Assembly: GCA_001275005.1 (NCBI GenBank) | Contig: JWZX01002301.1 | Coordinates: forward strand, 1 to 31,939 | Direction: 5' to 3' | DNA from: Chrysochromulina tobinii | Lineage: Eukaryota; Haptophyta; Prymnesiales; Chrysochromulinaceae | Length of the DNA: 31,939 nucleotides | In this document: positions 6,613 to 15,849 of the stretch, in pieces | Position numbering within the stretch: position 1 is the first letter of the stretch | How the letters are laid out: each line of letters starts with the position of its first letter | Notes under the pieces: model-generated | Database searches by the model: none | Seen by the model: only the letters and a program-made list of their open reading frames with translations | Told to the model about the DNA's origin: nothing | Position numbers and translations under genes: made by a program

Positions 6613-8664
6613 ATGGCCACGCCGCGGGCGACCGGGGCCACACCGCGGGCGACCGGGGACACACCCCGGGCGACCGGGGAGACAGCACAGGCCAGTGCCC
6701 GGGTCGCTATCTCCTCCAAAAAGCCCGCCAAGGCCAAGGCGTCGTCCACCAAAGCCTCAAAAGTCCTCGACTCCGAGGGCCCAAAATCTGCGCGCCGAGC
6801 AAAACCAGCCAAGAAGCGCAGTAAAAAGAAGCCTGGCATCAGCGACGATGATGCGACGGAAGTTGAGGACGGACTGCCGAGAACCGCTGTCGAAGAAGAG
6901 GCGACTGAAGAAGAGGCGGCTGAGATGGGGCAGGTGACTCAGAGGCTTCCAGCTTTCTTGGCTGAGATCGGCGAGCAAGATCCCCTGGACATAACCACGC
7001 ACCGCAACTACCAAGCGGTGCTCGCCGAGATGAAAGCAATCACCGAACGGACCAAGCAGGCTGCGGCGATGCCCGTTTCGCCCAGCGTGGAGGTCACGCG
7101 GATGAAAGCCATCACCGAACTGACAAAGCAGGCTGCGGCGATGCCCGTTTCGCCCAGCGTGGAGATCACGCGAAGCGCGGTCATCGCGGCCAAGAGCGCT
7201 CTCGCGTCCGTGGCCACTGCTACCGCACTGCCTCTCGCCCAGTCGCAGCTGCCGCAGCAGCCACCCACCGAAGGGGCACTAGCGGGCTCGCTGTCGACCC
7301 GGATGGCCGCGCGACGGCGCGAGCGGCAGCAGCTGCGCGCTGGTGCAGTGGGCGCACAGACGCAGAGCGGCGCCGGCGGCAACGCGGCGCCGGCGCGGCA
7401 CGACCCGGACGCGGTAGAGGAGCTCGCGCGCATGCGGCAGGAGCGCGAAAAGCGTGCGCAAAAGCTGATGGCTCACCTTGAGGCACTGAGTGTGGTTTCG
7501 GCCCCGGGTACGTCGCCCTCCGCCGCCGCCGCCGCCCTCGACTCGTACCGCGCAGCCGGAGGCTCGGTGGGAGTGGCAGCGCACGTGGTACGTCTGGGGA
7601 TGCCGCTGCAGATGCAAGCGTCGGCGCACCGGCCGCCGACGCCGACGCCAGCACGCGCTGCAGCTTCGCCGCCGACGACTGGCGAACTCGTGCCGGCCGC
7701 GCCTCGCCGCGGCGTACCCGCTTCGGCGTCGCCCTCGCTGCCGTGGCCAGAGATGTTGCCGCCGCTGCCTCGGCCAGAGGCGCTCGTTGCACGCAGCCAG
7801 AGCGCGGCCTTCCTGCCAGCGCCGTTGCGGAGCTCGCTCGCGATGGTGCCTTGGAACCCGGGCGTCGAGGGCGCCGATGGTGTGGCCGGCGTGCGCGAGT
7901 GGCCGCAGCCTGAGGAACCCGAACGCGTCGGGGTAACCGGCGAGCGGCAGCCGTTGAGTGCTGCATGGGGGCGCGCCGATCGCACAATGGTCCCTTTTGG
8001 TGGCCGCGGCAAGCTGGCGCGTACCTCCTCCCCGTTGGGCTTAGGCGAGGAGTTTGACATCACGCTCGATCTCGGGCGGCATGAGACGCGCCGTCAGCTG
8101 CGCGAGTGGCTCGCTACGGAGAACCGCGCAGCGCAGGTGCTCAACCTCCTCAAGCGCGCGCCTGCGGGCCAAGCGCGTGCGCTCACCGACGTGCTCGCGC
8201 GGCTTCTCCTAGGCGACGATGCTCCGACCCACCGCAGCGATGGCCTCATCGAGAGCAGCGAGGGCGGCGGCCTCCTTGAGATGACGCACGACGTTGATGA
8301 GGTTCACAATCTCGTCGAGCTCGCAGACTATAGCAGCGGCGGTGGCGGCAGCACCTCGACGGCGCTCGTGACGGCGCTCGTGCGTACGCGTGGCTCGGAG
8401 ATAGTTCTACATGAGGCGCCGCTCGTGCCCGTGCCCGCACTCAACCTCGATCGCCTCCCAGCAGAGAGCCAGAGGGCGCGGCCCGGGGTGCCCAAGCTCA
8501 GCGACGGAACGGTGCCAACGCTCAGGATACGGAACGACGTCGGCGGTGGCGCCAGCAGCTCGGGTGGGTCGCGCTCCCTTCACCTCACCGTGCGCAGCTC
8601 GCACCCGGATCACGCCGAGATTGTCAGCGTTCGGCTGGGCACACAAGAGATTTCTCTCACGTAG
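6613..8664 (+). CDS. Large low-complexity basic/acidic protein with internal tandem repeats, unknown function
   Basis: A single ATG-started ORF of 683 residues without a domain I recognise. The N-terminus is a minisatellite-encoded repeat of seven residues (ATPRATG, ATPRATG, DTPRATG). It is followed by a Lys/Arg-rich block (ARRAKPAKKRSKKKPG) that could act as a nuclear localisation signal, then an acidic patch (EEEATEEEAAEM). Residues about 140-187 are two nearly identical 24-residue repeats. A helical, charged segment (about 255-295) and a long Ala/Pro-rich disordered region follow. The C-terminal third is less repetitive (LGLGEEFDITLDLGRHETRR, NRAAQVLNLLKRAPAGQARA) and may fold. The length of open frame and third-position GC bias support coding. 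The 72-bp and 21-bp repeats suggest recent slippage within the gene. A nuclear role is only a guess from composition. Confidence 0.65.
   Translation: MATPRATGATPRATGDTPRATGETAQASARVAISSKKPAKAKASSTKASKVLDSEGPKSARRAKPAKKRSKKKPGISDDDATEVEDGLPRTAVEEEATEEEAAEMGQVTQRLPAFLAEIGEQDPLDITTHRNYQAVLAEMKAITERTKQAAAMPVSPSVEVTRMKAITELTKQAAAMPVSPSVEITRSAVIAAKSALASVATATALPLAQSQLPQQPPTEGALAGSLSTRMAARRRERQQLRAGAVGAQTQSGAGGNAAPARHDPDAVEELARMRQEREKRAQKLMAHLEALSVVSAPGTSPSAAAAALDSYRAAGGSVGVAAHVVRLGMPLQMQASAHRPPTPTPARAAASPPTTGELVPAAPRRGVPASASPSLPWPEMLPPLPRPEALVARSQSAAFLPAPLRSSLAMVPWNPGVEGADGVAGVREWPQPEEPERVGVTGERQPLSAAWGRADRTMVPFGGRGKLARTSSPLGLGEEFDITLDLGRHETRRQLREWLATENRAAQVLNLLKRAPAGQARALTDVLARLLLGDDAPTHRSDGLIESSEGGGLLEMTHDVDEVHNLVELADYSSGGGGSTSTALVTALVRTRGSEIVLHEAPLVPVPALNLDRLPAESQRARPGVPKLSDGTVPTLRIRNDVGGGASSSGGSRSLHLTVRSSHPDHAEIVSVRLGTQEISLT
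7030..7173 (+). repeat. Tandem 72-bp in-frame duplication
   Basis: Units 7030-7101 and 7102-7173 differ at only a few bases and both encode 24 residues of the form MKAITE(R/L)TKQAAAMPVSPSV followed by E(V/I)TR. The copy lies inside the 6613-8664 gene and keeps the frame. Confidence 0.95.
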
Positions 8665-9413
8665 ACTACGACCGGGCACATTCGTTAGGGACTGCGGCGG
8701 ACAAGTAGGACGACAGCCGATGCTCACTTGTGTGAGCGAGCAAATGACTGTGACGAATGGATATGTGCGCATGCCTTCGAATCACGCACCAGATGCATAG
8801 AGTCAAGAATTGGCCAACACGTGCGAGAGGTCGACGCTCTCGAGCTGAACGAAAGCGCTTGACGCTCTCGAAACTGTGGGCGCCAGGTGGCGTGTGTGTG
8901 CCTACACGCGTCATGCGCGTACCCCTTCAGGATAGCAAGATGAAAGGCTTTAGAGAGGACAGACCAGAACGAGAACGGGGCAACGCACGCGGACAGGAGC
9001 GTGATTCGAGAGCGTGATGGGTGACGCGCGGCGAGGACCGGTGTCTGGTGCCGAAGTGTGTCGCCACCGCGCACGTCGCTCGTCGGGCTCAACCCGAACC
9101 CGCGTCGCCTGAAGTGTGAAGAGGCCGGACCCCCCGCCCGCCAAGCATGGACGCCGCTCACTTAAGCGCCTCACGCTCACCCGCGCACACCGGACATCTA
9201 TGATCTAACGGCGCGCGTTTATTTAATTTAAAAATAGATAACTGACCTCAACTCGGGATTGACCATAACCGCGGACTTGGGGCCTGTGAGTGCACTGTGA
9301 TCTGTGTCTCGACCGGTGAGACACTCTGCCCAGGTCTGGAGTCACGCCCCTCGCCCGGGGGCCCGTAAAAGCGTAACACTCAGGGCGGAGCTGTCGCACA
9401 TCACGCTCTCGAA
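8665..9413. other. Intergenic region between convergent genes, largely occupied by an inverted-repeat element
   Basis: No gene is supported between the 6613 gene (plus) and the coiled-coil gene (minus). From 8993 rightwards it is taken up by the 27-bp inverted-repeat element described separately. That element includes an AT-rich patch (TTTATTTAATTTAAAAATAG at about 9219-9238) that stands out against the GC-rich surroundings. Confidence 0.6.
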
Positions 9414-9425
9414 TCACGCTCCTGT
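8993..9425. mobile_element. MITE-like element with 27-bp terminal inverted repeats
   Basis: Left end 8993-9019 reads ACAGGAGCGTGATTCGAGAG then CGTGATG; its exact reverse complement is at 9399-9425. The 433-bp unit has no ORF with recognisable content. No clear target-site duplication flanks it, so it could be an old non-autonomous DNA element or an inversion product. The right end lies inside the coding sequence of the minus-strand coiled-coil gene and contains its stop codon. Confidence 0.55.
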
Positions 9426-9447
9426 TACGCTTTTACGGGCCCCCGGG
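9354..9447. repeat. 24-bp perfect inverted repeat (large hairpin)
   Basis: CCCGGGGGCCCGTAAAAGCG then TAAC at 9354-9377 has an exact reverse complement at 9424-9447, with a 46-base spacer. It overlaps the right end of the MITE-like element. The right arm codes for the last residues (PGARKSVTG) of the minus-strand coiled-coil gene; the arm pair could fold as a hairpin in RNA. Confidence 0.9.
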
Positions 9448-10481
9448 AGAGACGCGAGACGTACATCACGCTCTTGCTGGATGCCGGCCCCGCGAGCATA
9501 ATAGGAAGCAGCGGAAAGTCGAGCGCATTGCTCCTCGGTCGCAAGCAGCAGCGCCTTGAGTGATCGATTCTCCTCGGCCAGCACACTCGTGCCGTGGCCG
9601 CCTCCTCCGCTGCCGCCGCTGGCGCCCTGCTCAGCCGCACGATGATGGAATTCGGCGAGTTGCTTGCGGAGCGTGATATTCTCGAGCCGCAGCTCATCGA
9701 ACCCTGATGTGTCGCGGCGCAGAATCGCATTGGCCTGCTCCGCGAGCGCTCTCGCAGCCGCAACCTCGTCAGTGTCCGTCAAAGCTTCAAGCGCTTGTGC
9801 CTTAAGCGAGGCCATCTCCTCGGTCGTGAGCACCTTGCCAGCGACGAGCTTGCGCGTCATCGGGGTATCGATGGTGACAGGACCATGCCCGCCCGCCTCC
9901 ACCACAAACCCATGCGCATCCATGCGATGGCCGCGTGACGGCCTGGACGGCTTGCCTTGCAGATCGTCAACACGCTGCGTCATGATGGCCAAGGCACGCT
10001 GAAGCTCCTCGAGTTCACGCCGGTGTTTTCGCCGCTCAAGCTCGTGCTCGCGTTCGTACTCGACGAGCAGCTGGCTGCGCATAGCCTCGATCGCTCCATC
10101 CCCGACGCCGTACTGGGCGGCCGCCTCGAGCCGGGCGACATGCAACATGAGCTGGCGGTTGGCCCTTGCCAGCTTGATGTTCTGAGCGCGAAGCCATACG
10201 ACGTTTCCACGCTGCTGCTGAAGTTCGGGCTGGACATTCTCGGCCACTGATAGGCGCATCATTTGGTCGACGTTGTGAGACGAATAGGCAACACCGGTCC
10301 TCGCTGACGAGTATGTCAGTGTGGGGTTCGGAGGTGCCCGATGCGGAGGTGCCTGCACGATGCCTGCATGGTTCCAGGGCAATTTTTCGGTAGTGGTGGA
10401 TTCAGTAGCGGCGCTTCCTCTCGGAGCTGGGCGCGACCTCAACGTCGTCCCGGCAACAGGAGCTGTGCGATGTGATGCCAT
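9414..10481 (-). CDS. Coiled-coil protein of unknown function
   Basis: A 355-residue ORF with an ATG at 10479-10481. The first 65 residues are Pro/Thr/Ser-rich and probably disordered. Helical, heptad-like segments follow at about residues 75-180 (for example LEAAAQYGVGDGAIEAMRSQ and YEREHELERRKHRRELEELQ) and about 220-330 (LRLENITLRKQLAEFHHRA, LAEENRSLKALLLATEEQ), separated by a more ordered stretch around PVTIDTPMTRKLVAGKVLT and a Gly-rich break. No enzyme motif is visible. The last ten or so residues and the TGA stop fall in the inverted-repeat sequences at 9399-9447, so the native C-terminus was probably replaced by an insertion. It is divergently arranged with the aminotransferase gene; starts are 84 bp apart, suggesting a shared promoter. 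Family not recognised. Confidence 0.7.
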   Translation of the reverse strand: MASHRTAPVAGTTLRSRPAPRGSAATESTTTEKLPWNHAGIVQAPPHRAPPNPTLTYSSARTGVAYSSHNVDQMMRLSVAENVQPELQQQRGNVVWLRAQNIKLARANRQLMLHVARLEAAAQYGVGDGAIEAMRSQLLVEYEREHELERRKHRRELEELQRALAIMTQRVDDLQGKPSRPSRGHRMDAHGFVVEAGGHGPVTIDTPMTRKLVAGKVLTTEEMASLKAQALEALTDTDEVAAARALAEQANAILRRDTSGFDELRLENITLRKQLAEFHHRAAEQGASGGSGGGGHGTSVLAEENRSLKALLLATEEQCARLSAASYYARGAGIQQERDVRLASLPGARKSVTGA

Positions 10482-10565
10482 TTACGCAGCGTCAACGGCC
10501 AGCGAAAATGGACTCTTGGTGTGAAACGGCTGTGTGCCGGTGCTTCCGGACATTCCCGAGATGGC

Positions 10566-11945
10566 ATGAACTCAGCGTTGAAAAGGTCAGCGCGGCTTCG
10601 TCAATCCATGCCGAGTTTCCGATGGCCGCCCAGCTCCTTCCAGGCTGCGACCGGTCGCAGGATGTGCTCATCCATCGCTCAGCGCGTCACGGCCGTGTCC
10701 AGCCGGCGGCGGCCGTCTCCAATCCGCGCGCTCATGCCGCTGGCCGCACAGCCTGGCATGATCAGCCTCGGCTCCGGCTCGCCTTCGCCAGAGTCCTTTC
10801 CCGTGACCAACATCTCAATCACTCTTCGTGACGGCTCCTCTGTCACGCTCGGCGAGACCGCGACCGCTGCCGCCATGCAGTACTCGCCGACGACAGGGAT
10901 GCCGCCGCTCACCAAGTGGATTTCGCAGCTGCAAGCAGCGGAGCATGGCTGGCAAGTCGGAGCAGGGGGCCGCATCTGCGTGACCACGGGCAGCCAGAAT
11001 GCGCTGCATCTCGCGCTGACGATGCTGCTCGAGAGCGGCGACACTGTCCTCGCCGACGAGTATGCCTACCCGGGGATGCTCGAGACCGTGCGGCCCATGG
11101 GCGTGGACGTCCTCGGTGTCGCCGGCGACGGTCTGGGCATGGACCCGGACTCACTTGAGGCGGTGCTCCAGCAGCACGCGAGCGGAACGGCGCGAAGACC
11201 GCGCCCGCGCGTGCTCTACACGATCCCAACAGGTCACAATCCCACGGGTGCGACGCTTCCCAACCCTCGCCGCCGGCGCGTCTACGAGCTCTGCCAGCAG
11301 TACGACATTCTGATCCTGGAGGATGATGCTTACTGGTTCCTCAGCCTCGACGAGCCGATGTCAGACGAGGAGCCGCTCGAGAGCTTCCTGTCGATGGACG
11401 CGCGCAGTGGCGACGGGCGCGTGCTGCGCTTCGATTCCCTCTCCAAGGTGCTCTCTGCCGGGTTGCGTGTCGGGTGGGTCAGCGGACCATCAGCGCTCAT
11501 CGAGCGCATCGAGCTGCACCAGCAGGTGGCAGCTCTGCACAGCTCGGGCCTCTCGCAGGCAGTGGTCGCGGCAGTGCTCGAGGCGTGGGGCCCTGCAGGC
11601 TGGCACGCCCACTGCAAGGGCGTGCGGGCGCTCTATCGCGCCAGGCGGGGGAGTATGCATGCAAGTGCGATTCGTCATCTGGACGGTCTCGCGAGCTGGA
11701 CCCGGCCGACGCACGGCATGTTTTTCTGGCTCGACTTGACGCCGAGTGGGTGCACAGACTCGAACGCGCTCGTCAAGACACGCGCCGTCGAGGCCAAGGT
11801 GCTGCTCATCCCGGGCTCCTCGTTTGCGGCGGCCGCCGCGCCGCTGTCAACCAGTCCGTTTGTGCGCGCCGCCTTCAGCCTCGCGAGCGAAGAGGAGATG
11901 GATGTCGGGATGGAGCGACTCGCAGGGTTGCTCAAGTCCATGTGA
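10566..11945 (+). CDS. PLP-dependent aminotransferase, 2-aminoadipate/kynurenine aminotransferase type
   Basis: A 459-residue fold-type I aminotransferase. Visible motifs: the substrate-binding N-terminal loop ISLGSGSPSPESFP; YSPTTGMPPL; VTTGSQNALHLAL (cofactor phosphate pocket); PTGHNPTGATL (Asn stacking on PLP); LEDDAYW (Asp/Tyr to the pyridine ring); and FDSLSKVLSAGLRVGW with the Schiff-base lysine at about residue 294. This is the AADAT/KAT II/LysN type, which transaminates 2-aminoadipate and kynurenine with 2-oxoglutarate and works in lysine and tryptophan breakdown. The first ATG (10566) yields an Arg/Ser-rich, acid-free leader (MNSALKRSARLRQSMPSFRW) typical of mitochondrial targeting; an upstream GTG at 10521 is not needed. 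No intron is needed. Substrate choice between aminoadipate, kynurenine and aromatic amino acids cannot be set from sequence alone. Confidence 0.9.
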   Translation: MNSALKRSARLRQSMPSFRWPPSSFQAATGRRMCSSIAQRVTAVSSRRRPSPIRALMPLAAQPGMISLGSGSPSPESFPVTNISITLRDGSSVTLGETATAAAMQYSPTTGMPPLTKWISQLQAAEHGWQVGAGGRICVTTGSQNALHLALTMLLESGDTVLADEYAYPGMLETVRPMGVDVLGVAGDGLGMDPDSLEAVLQQHASGTARRPRPRVLYTIPTGHNPTGATLPNPRRRRVYELCQQYDILILEDDAYWFLSLDEPMSDEEPLESFLSMDARSGDGRVLRFDSLSKVLSAGLRVGWVSGPSALIERIELHQQVAALHSSGLSQAVVAAVLEAWGPAGWHAHCKGVRALYRARRGSMHASAIRHLDGLASWTRPTHGMFFWLDLTPSGCTDSNALVKTRAVEAKVLLIPGSSFAAAAAPLSTSPFVRAAFSLASEEEMDVGMERLAGLLKSM

Positions 11946-12168
11946 GGTAAGAGGATATTATCAAAGTGGGAAACAGGCATTTCCTGTCGTGTGACTAACG
12001 TGTGACTTGACTCGACTTTTCCAGTCTGCGACCTCCACGTTGTGTCTCCACGGGACCTGTGGTCGAGCGTCTTCCCGATAGGGCATTTTAACTTGAACGT
12101 GAACTTCGGACTTTTCCTGTGAACTTCCTGACGCACCCCCACAGCACGAGCCGCCTCTTCCGCACGAG

Positions 12169-12485
12169 ATGGCCGACGATCCTGTCCGGAGCGCGGGAGA
12201 GATCAAGAACGATGCGCGCGACGATCGGCTATCAGGCCCGATGTCTCTCCGGCACCGCGAACGCAATCACGTGCGGAAGCAAATGGCCGCAGATGCACGC
12301 GACAAGTGCTGGGAGACGCGTGACGCCTACGTGGAGTGCGCACGAGGTGTGCACTTTCCGTGCCCATGCGCTGGCATTCGCGATGACTTCAATTGTGTCT
12401 CCTCTTCGCCACAGGCCGGACGCTCAGCTTGCCGTTCATGTGCCGCAGCGTCTTCAAGGAGTTCAACACATGCCTGAGCCAATAG
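12169..12485 (+). CDS. CMC1-like twin CX9C mitochondrial protein, two exons
   Basis: Exon 1 is 12169-12346 and exon 2 is 12415-12485. The 68-bp intron starts GTGTGC and ends CCACAG, splitting a glycine codon. The 82-residue product carries CWETRDAYVEC and CRSVFKEFNTC, two CX9C motifs that form the disulfide-bonded CHCH hairpin of proteins imported into the mitochondrial intermembrane space by MIA40/ERV1. The order (basic helix RHRERNHVRKQM, then the twin motif close to the C-terminus) fits CMC1/COX19-type cytochrome c oxidase assembly factors. Only splicing brings the two motifs together, which confirms the intron. The protein ends LSQ shortly after the last Cys, somewhat shorter than animal CMC1. 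A second ATG ORF (12470-12640) overlaps the end in another frame and extends through the presumed 3' UTR. Confidence 0.82.
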
Positions 12486-13306
12486 TGCGGCCGCCCCACG
12501 TAGAAACCACTCTCAGTTCTGTGCTGAACTCACGACTGCCTCGCCCGTTCGGCAGTACTACTGAGGCGGAATTTGAGCGCCGGATGGCGGAATTCCAGCC
12601 CAAGAACGCGGTTATCACGCCCAAGGATTTCTACAGGTAGTACGCTGTGAGCTTCGTTTGACAATACTGTGCTCACGGCCTTGGTAATTCGTCCTCATGT
12701 TCGTCCTCGGCCTCGCTCATTTGGAAATTCAGGCATCGCTTTAATTTTGTCCGCTTGGTTCGTTGGTGGCGCTCTGATGAGTGCATGGCATGTAGTACTT
12801 GTGAGATCGGATAGATAGCAGCGCTTCTTCGCGTCGTGGAGGCTCTGGAGAGCACGCGACGCCTCCGAAAAACCACGCAATCGAATGACGGTGTATGACG
12901 TGAAAGTTGAAACCACCCCGCGGGGCATGCGGCTGCGCCTACCGGAACCCGGCGCACGCGGACCGCCACGCGTGTGCGCCGGCACACGCCACACGCTCGC
13001 GACACGCACACACATGTCGTGTCAGCGCTGACGTGAGAGACAGTCGAGCCGGTGTCACACCTCCTGACCTCCAACGACGCGCACGCGACCCGGACCCGCG
13101 GTCCGACGCGCGGTGCACACGCCCCGCCCGTGAACCGCACGATGCCACGGTGCCCCGGTGTAGCGCGGGGTCCGCGGACGCCACACGCCTGTGCTAAACA
13201 GGTGCTAAACGCCTGCCAGGGCGAGAGCCGTGTTTGCCCCGCCCCCCGCCACGCCGCCAGAGAGCCACATACCGTATTGTGCCCCTGAGCCCTGTCCTAG
13301 GGATCC
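12486..13306. other. Intergenic stretch, nothing recognised
   Basis: Between the CMC1-like gene (plus) and the EF-hand/disordered gene (minus) there are about 820 bp without a convincing gene. A 56-codon ATG ORF at 12470-12640 is discussed in the findings. The part from about 12,940 to 13,170 is rich in CACACG/CACGCG dinucleotide-like repeats. Minus-strand ORFs here have biased composition and no domains. Confidence 0.5.
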
Positions 13307-15543
13307 CTACGCTTGCACAAATGGCGCCTCCCTCCGCCCGAGGCGTCCCTGTGAGGGAAGCAGCGCAGGCAGCGACCTGGAACGCCCACTCTCGACACTT
13401 GTCGAGCTCCAAGTTTGGGGGCGCTGGAGCGTCGGCCGTGTGAACGATGTTGACGATGTCGCTGTAGCAGGGCTCGCAGGCACGCTGTAGCTCACGACCT
13501 TCACATCAGTAGTCATGACGATTGAGGGGGCACCTAAGTCGGGCGCATTATATGGATAGCTCGTCTCCAGCTGGGCCCTGGGCATGGGCATCGGCCGATG
13601 TGGTTGCCTGACCATGTGCTCCTGGGCCGCCGTCGCCGCTCTCGTGAGCGTCCTCGTGAGCTTGGATATTAACGGGGCCGCGTCGGGCTGAGGCGCGTCT
13701 GGCGTGGTCGTGGTGATGCTTCGTTGCGCATGGCGTTGTGAGGCGCTCAGCTGCACCGAAGGGCGATGGCGTTGCATCTCGAGCGGCGCCGGCCTCGTCG
13801 CCAACATCGACGAGGACGACCCGGTGTACATCAACGTCGAGGGAATCCCGCTCTGAGGCGCCGAGAGCGTCGACGACTCGTGCGGCAGGTGCGGCGCGGG
13901 CAGCGAGGGAGAGCGGTTGAGCGGTCTCGTGAGCGCATGGCGGAGTACATTCGTCCTGTTCGCATTTGGGCTGCGGTAGATTGTGCTCTGATGGAGTGCG
14001 TCGATCGCCTCCCTGGCTCGTTGGGCTGGCGATAGCTTCGACTGCGCAAGCAGGACGTCATGCCACTCTTGTTGCTTCTTGAGCTGCTGCGCGTGGTAGA
14101 AGGGACTCGTTACCACCTGATTCGTCAAATCGGCGGGCAGATCCCACGGACACCGACCCAGCGCAGTGCGCTCGCGTTGATCGTGTAGCCTTTGCCTGCG
14201 TTCGCCCCACTGCTCCCAGTGCGCGTTGACCTGGGCCGCCCACGACGGCGAGGGCGTGGGTGGCGAGCCTACGCCGGGTACCTCGATGTTGCACGTGGGC
14301 GGGGGATCGAAGAGCAGCCGCGGCAGGCGTGGCGGCGGCGACCCCTGCCGCAACTGTGAGGGCGAGATGATCGGAGGGGGCGAGCTCACGATCTGTTTCG
14401 CGAGAGCCTCTGTAAGAGCAAGACCAGCGGCAGCGGAAGCATCGGCAGCCGCCTTGACCATGCGCTGCCCCTTCTCTTTCGAATGCGGCCGGCAAGTGGG
14501 CTACTGTACGTCCTCGCAAGTGGGCTACTGTACGTCCACCTGGCGGCGTTGCGGCCTTCGGTCCCATCCGCACCCACATCCTGCGGCAGTGCTGCAGCTG
14601 CGGCCAGGAGGCTGCCGTCAGCGTCGCCTGCATCCGCGTCGCGCAGCGGCATCAGGCGATGCAGTGCGTGCTCGAGCTGAGCTTCAGCCATGCTCATGTA
14701 CGGTGCACCGTGCCCCCCCGCACTCTCGGCCGTCAGGAATTCGTCGAGGCTCATGTTCAGCTCGGTTGGGTACCCAAGCGCCTCGCACAATGCGAGCACG
14801 TTGCTCTCTTTAGGCAACAGCCCGCCAGAGGCACGTGCGAGCTTGCGCATGGCGCTATCCTCTTGCGGAGTGAGCTTCAGGTCGAGGTAGACGTCCTTCT
14901 TGAGCAGCCCCTTCTCGAACTCCATGTACGAGATCTCGCCGGAGCCATCTGCGTCGAAGGCGTTGAAGAGCCCTTTGATGGCTATGGGATGTGCACGCAC
15001 GCCGAGCATCGTCATCGCCCGGCCGAACTCGTCCCGAGAAATATGCTGATCGTCGTCGTCGTCCCAGCTCTTGAAGAGATCGAGAACCCGTTTCCCGTGC
15101 TTGCGCAGATATTCACGCAGCTGCGCGGAGACCGAAAGATTTGATTCGACGTCAATCTTGAAGGCTGGCAGTGTCTCCCTGTTTTTTGAAGCTCCTCGTC
15201 GCGGCTTTCGTGGGTCACCGGGTGGCACATCTGCATACTTGCGCAACTCCCCGATCTCAAGCGTGCCGCTACCATCCGTGTCGAGGGAATCGAAGATGAT
15301 GCCCGCCCCGAGCTTGTCCGTCGCCCACTGGCCCCTCGCGCCATAAAGTGAGTTGAATCCCCGAATGAATTCTCGCTTGTCGACTTTGCCAGACTTATCC
15401 GCATCCATCGAAACCAAGAACTCAGCGAGTTCTGCGGCGGAGCGGCCAAGGATCTCTTCGATGGCCATCTTCGTGGCTGTCGTGTCTGTGACCCATTTCT
15501 GTTTTTTCTGGGGCGGTGAAAAAGCCTGCTTGCCGGCCTTCAT
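13307..15543 (-). CDS. EF-hand calcium-binding protein with long disordered C-terminal extension (probably two exons)
   Basis: Exon 1 (14578-15543) begins at the first ATG and encodes four EF-hands with loops at about residues 47-58 (DADKSGKVDKRE), 88-99 (DTDGSGTLEIGE), 161-172 (DDDDDQHISRDE) and 197-208 (DADGSGEISYME). Loops 1, 2 and 4 are canonical Ca2+ binders; loop 3 has His instead of the central Gly. I infer a 113-bp intron (14465-14577, GTGGGT to GGGGCAG) that joins in phase to the large ORF ending at 13307, giving about 707 residues. The second exon is Pro/Ser/Thr-rich with no known domain (for example PPPRLPRLLFDPPP) and a more ordered patch around PWDLPADLTNQVV. Without splicing the EF-hand frame would end at 14386 in a basic tail. 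The second exon could instead be a separate gene with its own ATG at 14461. The EF-hand part is certain, the join is not. Confidence 0.75.
14465..14577 (-). other. Inferred intron containing a tandem repeat
   Basis: On the plus strand GCAAGTGGGCTACTGTACGT CC occurs twice in tandem (about 14497-14518 and 14522-14543... allowing a few bases). The repeat sits inside the inferred intron of the EF-hand gene and introduces a stop in the frame of the downstream exon, which argues for its removal by splicing. Confidence 0.5.
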
Positions 15544-15849
15544 TTGCTGCAACCCTGCAGTGCAAAGCGCAACGCGAAGCCGAAGGTGCACCGCGATTCG
15601 CAGGAAGCCATGTACATGTAACTGCTTCTCGAAGCGAAACGGTTAGAGAAGACTGCATGCAAGATCACACCCACACCTTTCAAACGCGATCACTCCCTCT
15701 GGACCCTTTCTACTAGCCACTCGCAGTGACGCCGCTATGGATACCGTGTGAATAGTACGCGCCCCGCAAAGGCCCTGTGCCCGGCTGTGCACAACCGCCG
15801 GCACCCCTATGATTCTGCAATCTCTCACACGCTCGATGCATATAAGATC
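15544..15849. promoter_or_regulatory. Upstream region of the EF-hand gene
   Basis: A 306-bp gap between the EF-hand start and the stop of the ankyrin gene, both minus strand. It should hold the EF-hand promoter and the ankyrin 3' end. No individual motif can be supported. Confidence 0.4.

Noticed and set aside
7220-7987. Minus-strand ORF of 255 codons opposite the low-complexity gene.
   Set aside because: Arg/Ala/Pro composition typical of an antisense shadow; the plus frame is open for 683 codons from an ATG.
10521-10565. Upstream start of the aminotransferase at 10521.
   Set aside because: It is a GTG; the ATG at 10566 gives a typical mitochondrial leader.
12673-13140. Minus-strand ORF of 155 codons with many Cys and Arg.
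   Set aside because: Composition follows the CACACG-rich DNA; no domain, and the ordering of Cys has no known pattern.
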